A stretch of 42,343 bases of DNA, taken from contig JANXUU010000096.1 of the NCBI GenBank assembly GCA_025356055.1, forward strand, positions 1 to 42,343, written 5' to 3'. Of this stretch, positions 8,471 through 23,165 are shown piece by piece. The notes under the pieces were generated by a model. That model worked only from the letters and a program-made list of their open reading frames with translations, did not search any database and was not told the origin of the DNA. Source of the DNA: Sphingomonas sp. GTDB taxonomy: Bacteria > Pseudomonadota > Alphaproteobacteria > Sphingomonadales > Sphingomonadaceae. Position 1 is the first letter of the stretch. Every line of letters begins with the position of its first letter. Made by a program: the position numbers and the translations under genes.

Positions 8471-9223
8471 TCACTCTTTGGAGTTGAGGTAGTCAATCCG
8501 GATGCGGACCCATGTCCCGGTCAACTCACGGCCGTTGATGCGCGGCGGGCGGACAAGGAATTGCCAGGCGGCCTGGCGGACGGCGCTGGCGAGGTGGCTT
8601 CCGGGAGGCGAATTGCCAAGCTCGGCGCAATCCTCGACATGGTAGCGGGCAACAGTCTTGCACGCGACGAGACCCCAGCCGCCGCCGTCGGGCATGCGCG
8701 GCGGGAGGTAGCCCGAAAGCTCGCGGTCGGTCGGTTCGCGGACCCATTCGGCGGCATACATCGGCTCGCCATTAGGGGCGGTGCCGACGCGGGCAGTGTC
8801 GCCGGCAGTGGCTTCCTCGTTGGCAACGGCGGGTGCACCCTTGCTACCGAGATTGCGAATGTCGGCGGCGGCGAAGGTTTCCTTCGTCACGATCAGCATG
8901 GGCAGATCATGGCTGCGCGGCGGGAGTTTCACGCGCGGCGGGGGGAGGGCGGCGTGGACGGGCGGAGCGGGGGCGGGGCGAGCGGCCTTGGTCGCGGGCG
9001 CGGCAGGCTTGGGCGCGGCGGGCTTCTCACCGGGGAGGAAGATTACACTTAGCGAGCTGTCGCCGTGATCGCGACCGGGGCGGTCGACGCCGAGGGTGAG
9101 GAGGGCGAGGACGATCAGCAGCTCGATCGCAATGGCCAATGCCAGGCCCAACGCGCGGCGACGGCGCGAGGGAGACACCTCGCGCCGACCGGAGTATGAA
9201 AGGGGAAGTAGCGTCGCCACCAT
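8471..9223 (-). CDS. TonB-like protein with N-terminal membrane anchor
   Basis: A 250-residue protein with the layout of an energy transducer. After a basic tip (SRRRRALG) comes one membrane helix near residues 25-44 ([19 protein letters not shown]), then a Pro/Ala/Lys-rich stretch (about 65-105) that could span the periplasm, then a C-terminal domain ending [20 protein letters not shown] and VRIRIDY, which resembles the TonB C-terminal fold. No exbB or exbD is nearby, so it may be a TonB-like accessory rather than a working TonB. The ATG at 9223 is preferred over a TTG 51 bp upstream. It follows rpoD on the same strand with 54 bp between. Confidence 0.7.
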   Translation of the reverse strand: MVATLLPLSYSGRREVSPSRRRRALGLALAIAIELLIVLALLTLGVDRPGRDHGDSSLSVIFLPGEKPAAPKPAAPATKAARPAPAPPVHAALPPPRVKLPPRSHDLPMLIVTKETFAAADIRNLGSKGAPAVANEEATAGDTARVGTAPNGEPMYAAEWVREPTDRELSGYLPPRMPDGGGWGLVACKTVARYHVEDCAELGNSPPGSHLASAVRQAAWQFLVRPPRINGRELTGTWVRIRIDYLNSKE

Positions 9224-9277
9224 AGCGCTCCCGGGCGCGCGCAGCTCTCGGCCCCCCGAAGCGCGAGGTTTCAAGAC

Positions 9278-11315
<2,038 letters not shown>

Positions 11316-11323
<8 letters not shown>

Positions 11324-13151
11324 TGCCGGCTAGCAGCGCCAGCCGTTCCTTGATTTCGTCGCGTGCGCGGTGGAGCCGTTGTTGCTCCTCGAACGCACGA
11401 TCGTTGCCAGTGGCGAGCGCGCGGGTCGCTTCCGCCAGCGCGACTTCGACCTCAGCCGAGGCGGTCAACGCGTCGATCGCCGAGGCGAGATCGCGCGCCG
11501 CCTTCGCCGGATCGGTGTCGGGCCGGGTGAAGGAAAAGCCGATGCCGCCGTGTCGCACTGTCTTGTTATTCTTCGCCAATATGGGAGCGAGCGCGTCGCG
11601 ATCAAGCACGGTGCCCGACATGGCGGCATCGACTAGCCGATCGCGCTGCGCGGCGGCCGCGCGGTCGGCAATGGGGAGGTGGGCGAAGGTTTCGAGCTGG
11701 GTCGAAAGCGCGTCGGGGTAGAGGGCGAAGCCGGCGATCAGCGCGCGCGCCATGGTGGCATCGATCCCGGCGGCGGAGATGGCGCGCGCGGTGGTGCTGG
11801 TCGGACCTTCGGGAGGCATGAAGCGGCGCGTCTTGGGGTCATATTTGCCGCGCTTTTCGAACGGGCGGGAGGCGCCGCCGCCGTGCTGGCGCTGCGGGCG
11901 GACGAGGGCGTCGAAGCGAGCGAGCCATTCGTCGCGGTAAAGCGAGGCGAGGCTGCGGTCGCCGATCGCCTGGGAATGCTCGACCAGCCGCTGACGCAGC
12001 CCGGCGCGGACTTCGGGGGTGGTGAGGGGGGCGGCATCGCGTTCGTGTTGCCACAGGCGCTCGACGAGGGGTTGGGGTTCTTCAAACAGCGAGTCGATCG
12101 CCAAGCGGCCGCCACTGCGGAGGAGGTCGTCGGGGTCCTGGCCCTCAGGGAGTGCGACGAAGCGGAGGGTGCGCTCGGGGGCGAGCTGGGGCAGGGCGCG
12201 CAGCGCGGCGCGGATCGCGGCCTTCTGCCCGGCGCTGTCGCCGTCGAAGCACAGGATGGGGGCGGGGTCGAGCCGCCACATCCGCTCGAGCTGAGCCTCG
12301 GTGACCGCGGTGCCGTTGGGGGCGACGCTTTCCGCAATCCCGGCGCGGTCGAGCGCGATCACGTCCATATAGCCTTCGACGACGATCAGGCGCTTGGCGG
12401 TGCGGCTGGCGGGGGCGGCGCGGTCGATGTTGTAGAGGGTGCGGCCCTTGTCGAACAGGACAGTCTCGGGGGAATTGAGATATTTGGGCTCGCCGTCTCC
12501 CAGGATGCGCCCGCCGAACGCGATGACTCGGCCGCGAGCGTCGCGGATCGGGAACATCAGGCGGCCGCGGAACCGGTCGTAAGTGTCGCCCTCTTCTGGT
12601 TTGATCAGCATGCCCGTATCGACCAGCGCCTGCTCGCCGTAGGAGTTCAGCGCCGCCTTGATCGCGTTGCGGCTGTTGGGGGCGAGGCCGAGCCCGAAGC
12701 GCGCGGTGGTGGCAGGGTCGATGCCGCGTTTCGCAAGATAATCGCGCGCGGGCGCCCCGTCGCGGCCGGCGAGCTGGTCGGCGAACCAGCGCTGCGCCGC
12801 CGCCATGACGTCAGTCAGCCCGGTTGCCCGCTCGGCCTTTTCCTGCGCGCGAGGGTCGGCGGCGGGGACCTCCATCCCGGCCTTGCCGGCAAGCTCCTTG
12901 ACCGCCTCCATGAACGGCAGCCCGCGCGCCTCGGTCAGGAAGCGGATTGCATCGCCATGCGCGCCGCAGCCGAAGCAATGATAGAAGCCCTTGTCGTCGT
13001 TGATCGTGAAACTGGGGGTTTTCTCCTGGTGAAACGGGCAGCACGCCTTCCACTCGCGACCGGCCCGCAGCAGCTTGACCGACGGCGCGATGACGGCGGA
13101 CAGCAGGGTGCGCGCGCGCAGTTCGTCGAGAAATTGGGGGGAGAGGCTCAC
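11316..13151 (-). CDS. dnaG: DNA primase DnaG
   Basis: Makes the RNA primers for chromosome replication. The 611-residue protein has an N-terminal CHC2 zinc finger (C38, H41, C59, C62), the RNA-polymerase basic patch region ([20 protein letters not shown]), a TOPRIM core with [11 protein letters not shown] and the acidic FDGDSAGQ, and a helical C-terminus that would bind the DnaB helicase. The GTG at 13151 starts the protein at [15 protein letters not shown], matching the usual alphaproteobacterial N-terminus; a GTG 30 bp further out would overlap yqeY. The start is 1 bp after the yqeY stop and the end overlaps rpoD, so the three genes form one coupled operon. Confidence 0.97.
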
Positions 13152-13152
13152 G

Positions 13153-13605
13153 CTAGGCGAGCAGGCCCCGCACGAGCGCACTCGCCCGCGCCGGTTCGAT
13201 GCTCGAGGCGTGGCGTTCCTTTACCAGCGCCATGACCTTGCCCATGTCCTTCATGCTGGCAGCGCCGACTTCGGCGATCACCGCGCCGATCGCGGCCTTC
13301 GCCTCGGCATCGTCCATCTGTTGCGGCATGAAGCGTTCGATCGTGGTGATTTCGGCTTGCTCGACCGCGGCGAGCTCCTCGCGCCCGCCTTTCTGATAAA
13401 GTTCAACCGATTCGCGGCGTTGCTTGATCATCTTCTGGAGGACTTCGGTGATGAGCAGGTCGTCGTCTTCGGGCGCCTTACCAGTGCGTGCCTCAATATC
13501 GCGGTTCTTGATGGTGGAGCTGACCATGCGCAGCGTTTGCGTTGTGGCCTTGTCGCCGCCCTTCATGGCGGTCACCAGCGCGGCCTTGATGTCGTCGCGA
13601 ATCAT
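13153..13605 (-). CDS. GatB/YqeY domain-containing protein
   Basis: A 150-residue protein of the YqeY family, related to the tail domain of the GatB tRNA amidotransferase subunit. Typical elements are MIRDDIKAALVTAMKGGDK, TLRMVSSTIKNRDIEAR, MIKQRRESVELYQKGGR, and the C-terminal ASMKDMGKVMALVKERH. It lacks the catalytic GatB core. The exact role is not settled; tRNA- or translation-linked functions have been proposed. The ATG at 13605 is the conserved start. It is the first gene of the yqeY-dnaG-rpoD unit, divergent from carA across 147 bp. Confidence 0.93.
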   Translation of the reverse strand: MIRDDIKAALVTAMKGGDKATTQTLRMVSSTIKNRDIEARTGKAPEDDDLLITEVLQKMIKQRRESVELYQKGGREELAAVEQAEITTIERFMPQQMDDAEAKAAIGAVIAEVGAASMKDMGKVMALVKERHASSIEPARASALVRGLLA

Positions 13606-13670
13606 GTTCGAACCCGTCGGATGAAGCGGAAACCTTACCCTTAGCGGGCTTCGCGCCGACGTTACAGCCG

Positions 13671-13699
13671 TTGACCTCGCGGGCATCCGGCCCTAGCGC
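13671..13699 (+). promoter_or_regulatory. Possible sigma-70 promoter of carA
   Basis: TTGACC at 13671-13676 and TAGCGC at 13694-13699 are 17 bp apart and would start transcription about 45 bp before the carA ATG. The -35 is good and the -10 poor, as is common in alphaproteobacteria. It lies in the 147 bp divergent gap shared with yqeY. Confidence 0.35.
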
Positions 13700-13752
13700 A
13701 CATTGCTTAGCGACATTGCTGCAAAACCGACCCTGAAAGGCTCCATCCGCCG

Positions 13753-14931
13753 ATGGCCGACGCACGACTTGCGCCCAACGCCCAGCCCACCGGCGCGACC
13801 GCCTGTCTCGTGTTCGGCGACGGGCGCGTGGCGTGGGGACAAGGGTTCGGGGCGCAAGGGTCGGCGGTCGGCGAGCTGTGCTTCCACACCGCGATGACGG
13901 GTTATCAGGAAGTGATGACCGACCCGTCGTTCGCCCGGCAGGTTGTTGCGTTCACCTTCCCGCACATCGGCAATGTCGGCGCGAACGATCAGGATTTCGA
14001 GGCCGACGATCCGCATGCGCTGGGCTGCATCGTGCGCGAAGCGGTAAGCGGACCGAGCAATTTCCGCTCAACGGTCGGGTTCGCCGAATGGATGGCGGCG
14101 CACAAGCGGATCGGGATTTCGGGGCTGGATACGCGCGCACTGACGCGGCTGGTGCGGCGCGAGGGGCCGCCCAACGTGGTCATCGCGCACTCGGCATCGG
14201 GCGAGTTCGATCTCGCGGCGTTGCAGCGGCAGGCGGCGGAATGGCCCGGGCTCGAGGGCATGGACCTCGCGAAAGAGGTGAGCCGGGCGGGACTGGAGAA
14301 TTGGTCGGGGGGCAAGTGGAGCCTCGAGCTCGGCTTCGGAGCTGCCGGAAACGAGAACGGGGAGGGCGCGCGCCCCCATGTCGTCGCGATCGACTATGGC
14401 GCCAAGCGCAACATCTTCCGCAACCTGGTCGAGGCGGGCGCGAAGGTGACGATCGTTCCGGCAAGCGCGAGCTTCGACGAGGTCATGGCGCTCAAGCCCG
14501 ATGGATTTTTCCTCTCGAACGGCCCGGGCGATCCGGCGGCGACGGGGGACTATGCGGTGCCGGTTATCCGCCAGTTGCTCGAGACCAAACTGCCGCTATT
14601 CGGCATCTGCCTTGGGCACCAGCTGCTCGCGCTGGCGGTCGGCGGGCGCACGTCGAAGATGTTCCAGGGCCACCGCGGCGCCAACCACCCGGTCAAGCGG
14701 ATCGCCGATGGCCGGGTCGAGATCACCTCGATGAACCACGGCTTCGCGGTCGAGCGCGACGGCATGCCGCAGGGCGTCCGCGAGACCCACGTCAGCCTGT
14801 TCGACGACAGCAATTGCGGCCTCGAACTCACCGACCGCCCCGCCTTCTCGGTCCAGTACCACCCCGAAGCGAGCCCCGGCCCGCAGGACAGTTTCTATCT
14901 GTTCGAGAAGTTTGTTGGGATGATGCGGTGA
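13753..14931 (+). CDS. carA: Carbamoyl-phosphate synthase small subunit CarA
   Basis: Glutamine amidotransferase subunit that supplies ammonia to CarB for carbamoyl phosphate, used for pyrimidines and arginine. The 392-residue protein has the N-terminal CPSase small-chain domain (ELCFHTAMTGYQEVMTDPS, HIGNVG) and a class I glutaminase domain with FLSNGPGDP, the nucleophile C286 in GICLGHQ, and the His/Glu pair in YHPEASPGP. Its stop codon overlaps the GTG of a small membrane-protein gene, so carA and carB are separated by an extra gene rather than adjoining. Confidence 0.98.
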   Translation: MADARLAPNAQPTGATACLVFGDGRVAWGQGFGAQGSAVGELCFHTAMTGYQEVMTDPSFARQVVAFTFPHIGNVGANDQDFEADDPHALGCIVREAVSGPSNFRSTVGFAEWMAAHKRIGISGLDTRALTRLVRREGPPNVVIAHSASGEFDLAALQRQAAEWPGLEGMDLAKEVSRAGLENWSGGKWSLELGFGAAGNENGEGARPHVVAIDYGAKRNIFRNLVEAGAKVTIVPASASFDEVMALKPDGFFLSNGPGDPAATGDYAVPVIRQLLETKLPLFGICLGHQLLALAVGGRTSKMFQGHRGANHPVKRIADGRVEITSMNHGFAVERDGMPQGVRETHVSLFDDSNCGLELTDRPAFSVQYHPEASPGPQDSFYLFEKFVGMMR

Positions 14932-15266
14932 GCGAGAGACGCTCGGATGTCCTTTGGCAGTTCGAGGCTGCTCATCGATATGAACGGCTTGCGCGATACT
15001 TGATGTACTTAGCTATGATCGGGATCGTCTTCGCCGTTTTGACACAACGCGTTTGGCTACTGATTTTGGCACCCTTCGTAGGAATGCCCTCAGCTTGGCT
15101 CATGAACTTGAAGTGCTATCGATGTGCTTGGCCTGCGTACCGAACCTATGATGACGCCTTGGGGTGGCGCGGTAGAGACGCAATCTTTGCGCCTTTATCC
15201 AAGCCCTTGCGGCTACCAAGTGCTTGCACGAAATGTGCTGCCCCATTCCTCGCTCATGCGCTGTAG
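14928..15266 (+). CDS. Small membrane protein with paired CxxC motifs, between carA and carB
   Basis: A 112-residue protein that I cannot assign to a named family. It starts at a GTG overlapping the carA stop by 4 bp (GTGA), which points to translational coupling. After a charged N-terminus there are two hydrophobic segments, about residues 24-39 and 43-59, then a soluble tail with C63xxC66 and C100xxC103, a four-cysteine arrangement that could hold one zinc (zinc ribbon). The DNA is clearly less GC-rich than carA and carB on either side. It may be a recent insertion into the operon. Translation of the frame upstream of 14928 is only a shadow of carA. Confidence 0.6.
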   Translation: MSERRSDVLWQFEAAHRYERLARYLMYLAMIGIVFAVLTQRVWLLILAPFVGMPSAWLMNLKCYRCAWPAYRTYDDALGWRGRDAIFAPLSKPLRLPSACTKCAAPFLAHAL

Positions 15267-15289
15267 CCGGAAAGCTGACCGAAAAAATT

Positions 15290-18628
<3,339 letters not shown>

Positions 18629-18665
18629 TTTTACCGAAAATCCGGGTTGATAGCGCGCCGCCCTC

Positions 18666-18688
18666 CCGGCCGGCGCCGGGCCGGTTTT
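18666..18688 (+). terminator. Hairpin with TTTT between carB and greA
   Basis: CCGGCC at 18666-18671 pairs with GGCCGG at 18679-18684, with a 7-base loop and TTTT right after. It is a plausible intrinsic terminator for carB. Because greA begins only 19 bp later, it could instead act as an attenuator within a carB-greA transcript. Confidence 0.5.
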
Positions 18689-18706
18689 CGCTGAAGGGGA
18701 CTAAAG

Positions 18707-19183
18707 ATGGCGAGCGAAAAAGTGCCGATGCTGGCCGAGGGCCACCGCAAGCTCGAGACCGAGGTGCGGCAGCTGAAGATGATCGAGCGCCCGTCGGTGA
18801 TCGAGGCGATCGAGGTCGCGCGCGCGCATGGCGATTTGAGCGAGAATGCCGAATATCATGCGGCGAAAGAGCGACAGGGCCAGATCGAGGCGATGATCCT
18901 CGACATGGAGGATCAGTTGAGCCGCGCGCTGGTGATCGACCCGACGACTCTGTCGGGCGACAAGGTCGTGTTCGGGGCGACGGTAACATTGCTCGACGAG
19001 GACAAGAAGCAAGTTACCTACCAGCTCGTCGGACAGGTCGAGGCGAATGCCACCAACGGCCGGATCAGCTATAATTCGCCGCTCGGGCGCGCGCTGATCG
19101 GGCGGAACGTAGGCGAGGAAGTCGAAGTGACGACCCCGTCGGGCGAAAAATATTATGAGATCCAGAAGCTCGCTTTCGTCTGA
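18707..19183 (+). CDS. greA: Transcription elongation factor GreA
   Basis: Binds the secondary channel of RNA polymerase and stimulates cleavage of backtracked RNA. The 158-residue protein has the N-terminal coiled coil with the acidic tip (D43 and E46 in [15 protein letters not shown]) and the C-terminal FKBP-like domain ([23 protein letters not shown]). Length and motifs match the family. It lies 78 bp after carB and its stop is 4 bp before the ATG of the rhomboid gene, so the latter two are probably co-transcribed. Confidence 0.98.
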   Translation: MASEKVPMLAEGHRKLETEVRQLKMIERPSVIEAIEVARAHGDLSENAEYHAAKERQGQIEAMILDMEDQLSRALVIDPTTLSGDKVVFGATVTLLDEDKKQVTYQLVGQVEANATNGRISYNSPLGRALIGRNVGEEVEVTTPSGEKYYEIQKLAFV

Positions 19184-19187
19184 GACG

Positions 19188-19823
19188 ATGCGCGTCCCGC
19201 ATCAGCTGAAGAGCGCGACCGGTGGGATCGCCGCGGCGACGGTGATCGTGTCGCTGCTGATTTTCCTGCTCGGCGCGACGACCAATGCCGCAGTGCTGAT
19301 GGGGTTTGTGCCGGCGCGGTTCGGGGGGACGCTAACGCTTTCTCCTGCGGTTCCGGCGTTGCTGACCCCCCTGTCGGCGACACTGGTCCACGGCAGTTTC
19401 CTCCACCTCGCCGGCAATCTGCTGATGCTGATGTGGTGCGGGCTGGCGGTCGAGCGGGTGCTCGGGACGGGGCCCACGGTGCTGCTATATGCGGTCGGAG
19501 CCTATGTCGCGGCCGCGGCGCAATTCCTCGTTGCGCCGCACAGTGCCGACCCGATGATCGGGGCGAGCGGTGCGATCAGTGCGCTGATCGGCGCCTATGC
19601 GCTAAGCTATGGCCAGCATAAGCAAATCGTGAAGGGTCGGGCGTTCAACCGCTGGCTCAACGTTGCCTGGCTGCTGGTCGCGTGGGTGATGATCCAGATC
19701 GGGTTCGGCTATGTCATGGGGCAGCAGGGGATGCTGCTGGCGACCCCGGCGCATATCGGCGGGTTCATCGCCGGGGTGGCGATGCAGAGGCCGCTACTTC
19801 TGTGGCGATACCGAAGGGCTTAA
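19188..19823 (+). CDS. Rhomboid family intramembrane serine protease
   Basis: A 211-residue protein with about six membrane helices. The rhomboid signature is complete: the HGSFLHLAGN segment (residues 68-77), the catalytic Ser127 in GASGA and His189 in TPAHIGG. Rhomboids cut substrates within the membrane; the substrate here is unknown. The ATG at 19188 is taken because an earlier in-frame start would lie deep in greA. Its stop overlaps that of the DUF4170 gene on the other strand. Confidence 0.9.
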   Translation: MRVPHQLKSATGGIAAATVIVSLLIFLLGATTNAAVLMGFVPARFGGTLTLSPAVPALLTPLSATLVHGSFLHLAGNLLMLMWCGLAVERVLGTGPTVLLYAVGAYVAAAAQFLVAPHSADPMIGASGAISALIGAYALSYGQHKQIVKGRAFNRWLNVAWLLVAWVMIQIGFGYVMGQQGMLLATPAHIGGFIAGVAMQRPLLLWRYRRA

Positions 19824-20047
19824 CCAAGGTGCGGCGGATTTTCGGGCTCGAGCAGGCGGTGGAGGTGGACCACGACGTAGCGCATTTCAGCGTCGTCGAC
19901 GGTGCGCTGCGCGGCGCCGCGCCAGGCGTCCTCGGCGTCGGCATAATTGTCGAACAAGCCGACGAAATCGATGTTTGAAAGGTCGGTAAAGTCGAGCGTC
20001 TGCGGATCAGTGACCCGGCCGCCAAACACTAGATGAAGCTTGCTCAT
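19820..20047 (-). CDS. DUF4170 domain-containing protein
   Basis: A 75-residue protein that makes up a single DUF4170 domain: MSKLHLVFGGRVTDPQTLDF, DNYADAEDAWRGAAQ and VDDAEMRYVVVHLHRLLEP are the conserved parts. The family is widespread in alphaproteobacteria and has no known function. No membrane segment or signal is present. The ATG at 20047 gives the full conserved domain; longer readings run into the neighbouring gene. It faces the rhomboid gene tail to tail with a 4 bp overlap. Confidence 0.88.
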   Translation of the reverse strand: MSKLHLVFGGRVTDPQTLDFTDLSNIDFVGLFDNYADAEDAWRGAAQRTVDDAEMRYVVVHLHRLLEPENPPHLG

Positions 20048-20065
20048 AATCAAGCCCGCTAGCAC

Positions 20066-20094
20066 GGCAAGGCGGTCCGGGGAACCGCCCTGCC
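20066..20094 (-). terminator. Terminator-like hairpin after the four-gene envelope operon
   Basis: GGCA-A-GGCGGT (20066-20076) pairs with ACCGCC-C-TGCC (20084-20094) around a 7-base loop, ten pairs with one mismatch. It lies between the end of the envelope operon and the DUF4170 start. No T-run follows on the minus strand, so termination is inferred from position and stem strength only. Confidence 0.4.
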
Positions 20095-20102
20095 AGATCG
20101 TT

Positions 20103-20456
20103 TTATGCGGGATTCGCGCTGGCCGAGGAGCCGTTGAAGCCAAAGAATTCACGTAGCTTGTCGCCGGCGAGCTCGTCGACCTTTGCTTTGCTCGCTTCGC
20201 GGACCTTGTCGATCTGGGCGCGGCCGGCGTTGGTGACCTTTGCTCCAACGGGCTGGAGTAGACTGGTTTCCCGGTCATTCTGGGGAAGCACTGCGGCGAT
20301 CAGCGCGCCGAGCGCAATTCCGCCGGCGAGCGCGATCAGGGGGCTGTTACCAATTTGCTCCGACGCGGTACCGCCAAATTGATTGAACGCCGACGAAGCG
20401 CGATCGGTGAAACTGCCGCCGTGCAATTCGCTTGATGGATTGTCTTTCTGTGCCAC
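20103..20456 (-). CDS. Small protein with one membrane helix, envelope operon gene 4
   Basis: A 117-residue protein with a polar N-terminus (AQKDNPSSELHGGSFTDRAS), one hydrophobic glycine-rich helix (SPLIALAGGIALGALIAAVLP) and a charged amphipathic tail (QIDKVREASKAKVDELAGDK). The helix with GxxxG-like spacing recalls YqjD/ElaB-type inner-membrane proteins, but I cannot name a family. The GTG at 20456 is a firm start: AAGGAG lies 7 bp before it and overlaps the stop of the preceding gene. Last gene of the operon under the EcfG-type promoter at 21701-21726. Confidence 0.75.
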   Translation of the reverse strand: MAQKDNPSSELHGGSFTDRASSAFNQFGGTASEQIGNSPLIALAGGIALGALIAAVLPQNDRETSLLQPVGAKVTNAGRAQIDKVREASKAKVDELAGDKLREFFGFNGSSASANPA

Positions 20457-20460
20457 GGAG

Positions 20461-20793
20461 TCACTCCTTATTTTTGAGGTTGGATTTGCGGCCTTTGGTT
20501 TTCCGGTCCCGGTCTGTGAACAGGCCGGCGAGCAAGTTGATGATCGGCTTGCGAGCGAAGACCAGTGCGGCGCCCGCCGCAACCCCCGCGGCGAGTGCCG
20601 GGCGCTGCTTTACGGTTTCGACTGCACCTTCGGCCACCGCGACGCCCTTGTCCCTGGCACCTTCCCAGGCGTCGTGGGCGATGGATGTCGGGGCGAGACG
20701 AGCCTTAATCTCCTCGACCGTATCGAACAGCGCCTCGCGCGCTGCCTCGGCCTCCCCCCGTTTCTCGGCGATGCGGATGTCGGCCGCGCTCAT
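20461..20793 (-). CDS. DUF3618-like protein, envelope operon gene 3
   Basis: A 110-residue protein. The N-terminal part (RIAEKRGEAEAAREALFDTVEEI, KARLAPTSIAHDAWE) matches the DUF3618 pattern of an E/R-rich amphipathic helix followed by RLxPxxL. A hydrophobic segment near residues 75-90 (ALAAGVAAGAALVFARKP) and a very basic tail (KTKGRKSNLKNK) follow. Function is unknown; family members often sit beside holin-like genes, as here. The start overlaps the stop of the previous gene by 4 bp (ATGA). Confidence 0.8.
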   Translation of the reverse strand: MSAADIRIAEKRGEAEAAREALFDTVEEIKARLAPTSIAHDAWEGARDKGVAVAEGAVETVKQRPALAAGVAAGAALVFARKPIINLLAGLFTDRDRKTKGRKSNLKNKE

Positions 20794-21128
20794 TTGGATG
20801 CGGCCTTGATCTTGCCCAGCGCCAGCTTGAGCAGGATCGCCGCGACGCTGACCAGGATGGCCACGCTGACGACCCCGGCAAACGCCGGGTTCATCACTTG
20901 GGCCAAGGCAACGAACAAGGTGGCGACGAGCACGAGCAGCGCGGCGTGGCCGAGGAACAGCGCCGCTCCAAAAATGATTAGCGGAACTCGCCACGCCTTC
21001 GCCTTTTCGGTCGCGATGGTGCGGTAGAGCGCGACTTCGGCCGTCGCCCAGGCGCGTGCGTCCTGCTTGGCCCGCCCAAACATGTCGGAGAGGCTTTCGG
21101 GCTCGGCTGGATCGCGCGGCTTGAGCAT
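20790..21128 (-). CDS. Phage holin superfamily III-like protein, envelope operon gene 2
   Basis: A 112-residue protein with an amphipathic N-terminal helix (SLSDMFGRAKQDARAWATAEV, ALYRTIATEKAK) and two membrane helices, near residues 47-72 (VPLIIFGAALFLGHAALLVLVATLF) and 82-104. This is the layout of the chromosomal holin-like family (DUF1469). Despite the name, such genes are common in non-phage stress operons and no lysis genes are nearby. Its start shares one base with the stop of gene 1 and its stop overlaps gene 3. Confidence 0.8.
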   Translation of the reverse strand: MLKPRDPAEPESLSDMFGRAKQDARAWATAEVALYRTIATEKAKAWRVPLIIFGAALFLGHAALLVLVATLFVALAQVMNPAFAGVVSVAILVSVAAILLKLALGKIKAASK

Positions 21129-21661
21129 CAGTTACCGGAGCGATCGCGGTTCGTTGAGCCGCCGCCCTCGAGCCCCGCCTTGACGACGCGAACCATCGCG
21201 AAGCCGAGAATTGCCGCGCCGGCGAGCGCGATTCCGGGCGACTTGCGCACGAGGTTGCGCGCGTCGTCGATCAGCTCGTCAGGCTCTTTGTTGGCGAGGC
21301 TCCCAGCGGCGCGCTCGACCGCCTGCGCGGCCTGCCGGGCGTAATCGCCGTATTGGCTACCGAGTCGCTCGTCGATGCTGGCGGCGGTATCGCCGATTAG
21401 CGCCGAGACGTTGCTGAGCGCGCCCGACGAGCGTTCGATGCCTTGACTGACAAAGCCCAAAGCGCGGTCGTTTGCGGTCGATTTCAGCTTGTCGGTGCCG
21501 CCCTTGATGGCATCGCGGACGCCGCCGCTCAGGCGCGTGCCAGTGTCGGTCGCATAAGGCGACGTGGCGTCAGGGGCGCGGGATGAGTGAGTCGTCTTGT
21601 CGCCGACTCCGGCGCCATTGATAATCGTGTCGGTGCCCTCGGGCAGGTCGATGTCGGCCAT
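21128..21661 (-). CDS. Membrane-anchored protein of unknown function, envelope operon gene 1
   Basis: A 177-residue protein beginning with a disordered polar segment (residues 1-45), then amphipathic helices (GGVRDAIKGGTDKLKSTAND, YARQAAQAVERAAGSLANKE, ELIDDARNLVRKSP) and one C-terminal hydrophobic helix (GIALAGAAILGFAMVRVVKAG). The domain order recalls proteins annotated as nutrient-deprivation induced in alphaproteobacteria, but I do not claim membership. It is the first gene of the operon and lies 40 bp after the -10 of an EcfG-type promoter. The repeated A/G-rich helical pattern in genes 1 and 4 suggests they are related membrane-associated proteins. Confidence 0.72.
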   Translation of the reverse strand: MADIDLPEGTDTIINGAGVGDKTTHSSRAPDATSPYATDTGTRLSGGVRDAIKGGTDKLKSTANDRALGFVSQGIERSSGALSNVSALIGDTAASIDERLGSQYGDYARQAAQAVERAAGSLANKEPDELIDDARNLVRKSPGIALAGAAILGFAMVRVVKAGLEGGGSTNRDRSGN

Positions 21662-21700
21662 GATACGCGTCTCCGCTGGTTGGAAAACTTACGCAGTACA

Positions 21701-21726
21701 AACACGTCACCCCGAGGACGCGTTCC
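21701..21726 (-). promoter_or_regulatory. EcfG-type general-stress promoter of the envelope operon
   Basis: On the minus strand GGAAC (21726-21722) is followed by a 17 bp spacer and TGTT (21704-21701). The EcfG consensus is GGAAC-N16/17-CGTT; the only departure is T for C at the first -10 base, while GTT is kept. The -10 lies 40 bp before the ATG at 21661. The 21662-21804 gap also feeds eno on the other strand; no clear eno promoter was seen. Confidence 0.65.
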
Positions 21727-21768
21727 GAGAGAGGCGGAAAACTTGTCCCGCAGAGCCCCGGTCGATAG

Positions 21769-23094
<1,326 letters not shown>

Positions 23095-23104
23095 ACTTCA
23101 AATT

Positions 23105-23116
23105 ATTCATATGAAT
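23105..23116. repeat. 12 bp perfect palindrome ATTCATATGAAT after eno
   Basis: A perfect inverted repeat in a notably AT-rich patch between eno and the FtsB-like gene, 11 bp after the eno stop. It could be a transcription-factor site for the downstream gene. No matching second copy was noticed. Confidence 0.4.
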
Positions 23117-23165
23117 CTAGCAGTTTGCGCTTGCCACGGGACGTGGTTTCTGATTCTTTAGGCAA

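Noticed and set aside
13833-15266. A single 477-residue reading spanning carA and the small membrane gene
   Set aside because: The first 365 codons are out of frame with carA and have shadow composition (Arg/Gly-rich); only the part from the GTG at 14928 has protein-like structure.
20790-21128. Holin-like gene as evidence for a prophage
   Set aside because: No lysin, capsid, tail or integrase genes nearby; the family is common in chromosomal stress operons.
21680-21745. Repeated GGAAAACTT (two copies about 57 bp apart) as a second stress promoter for eno
   Set aside because: GGAAAA does not match GGAAC and no CGTT follows at 16-17 bp; kept only as a short repeat of unknown meaning.
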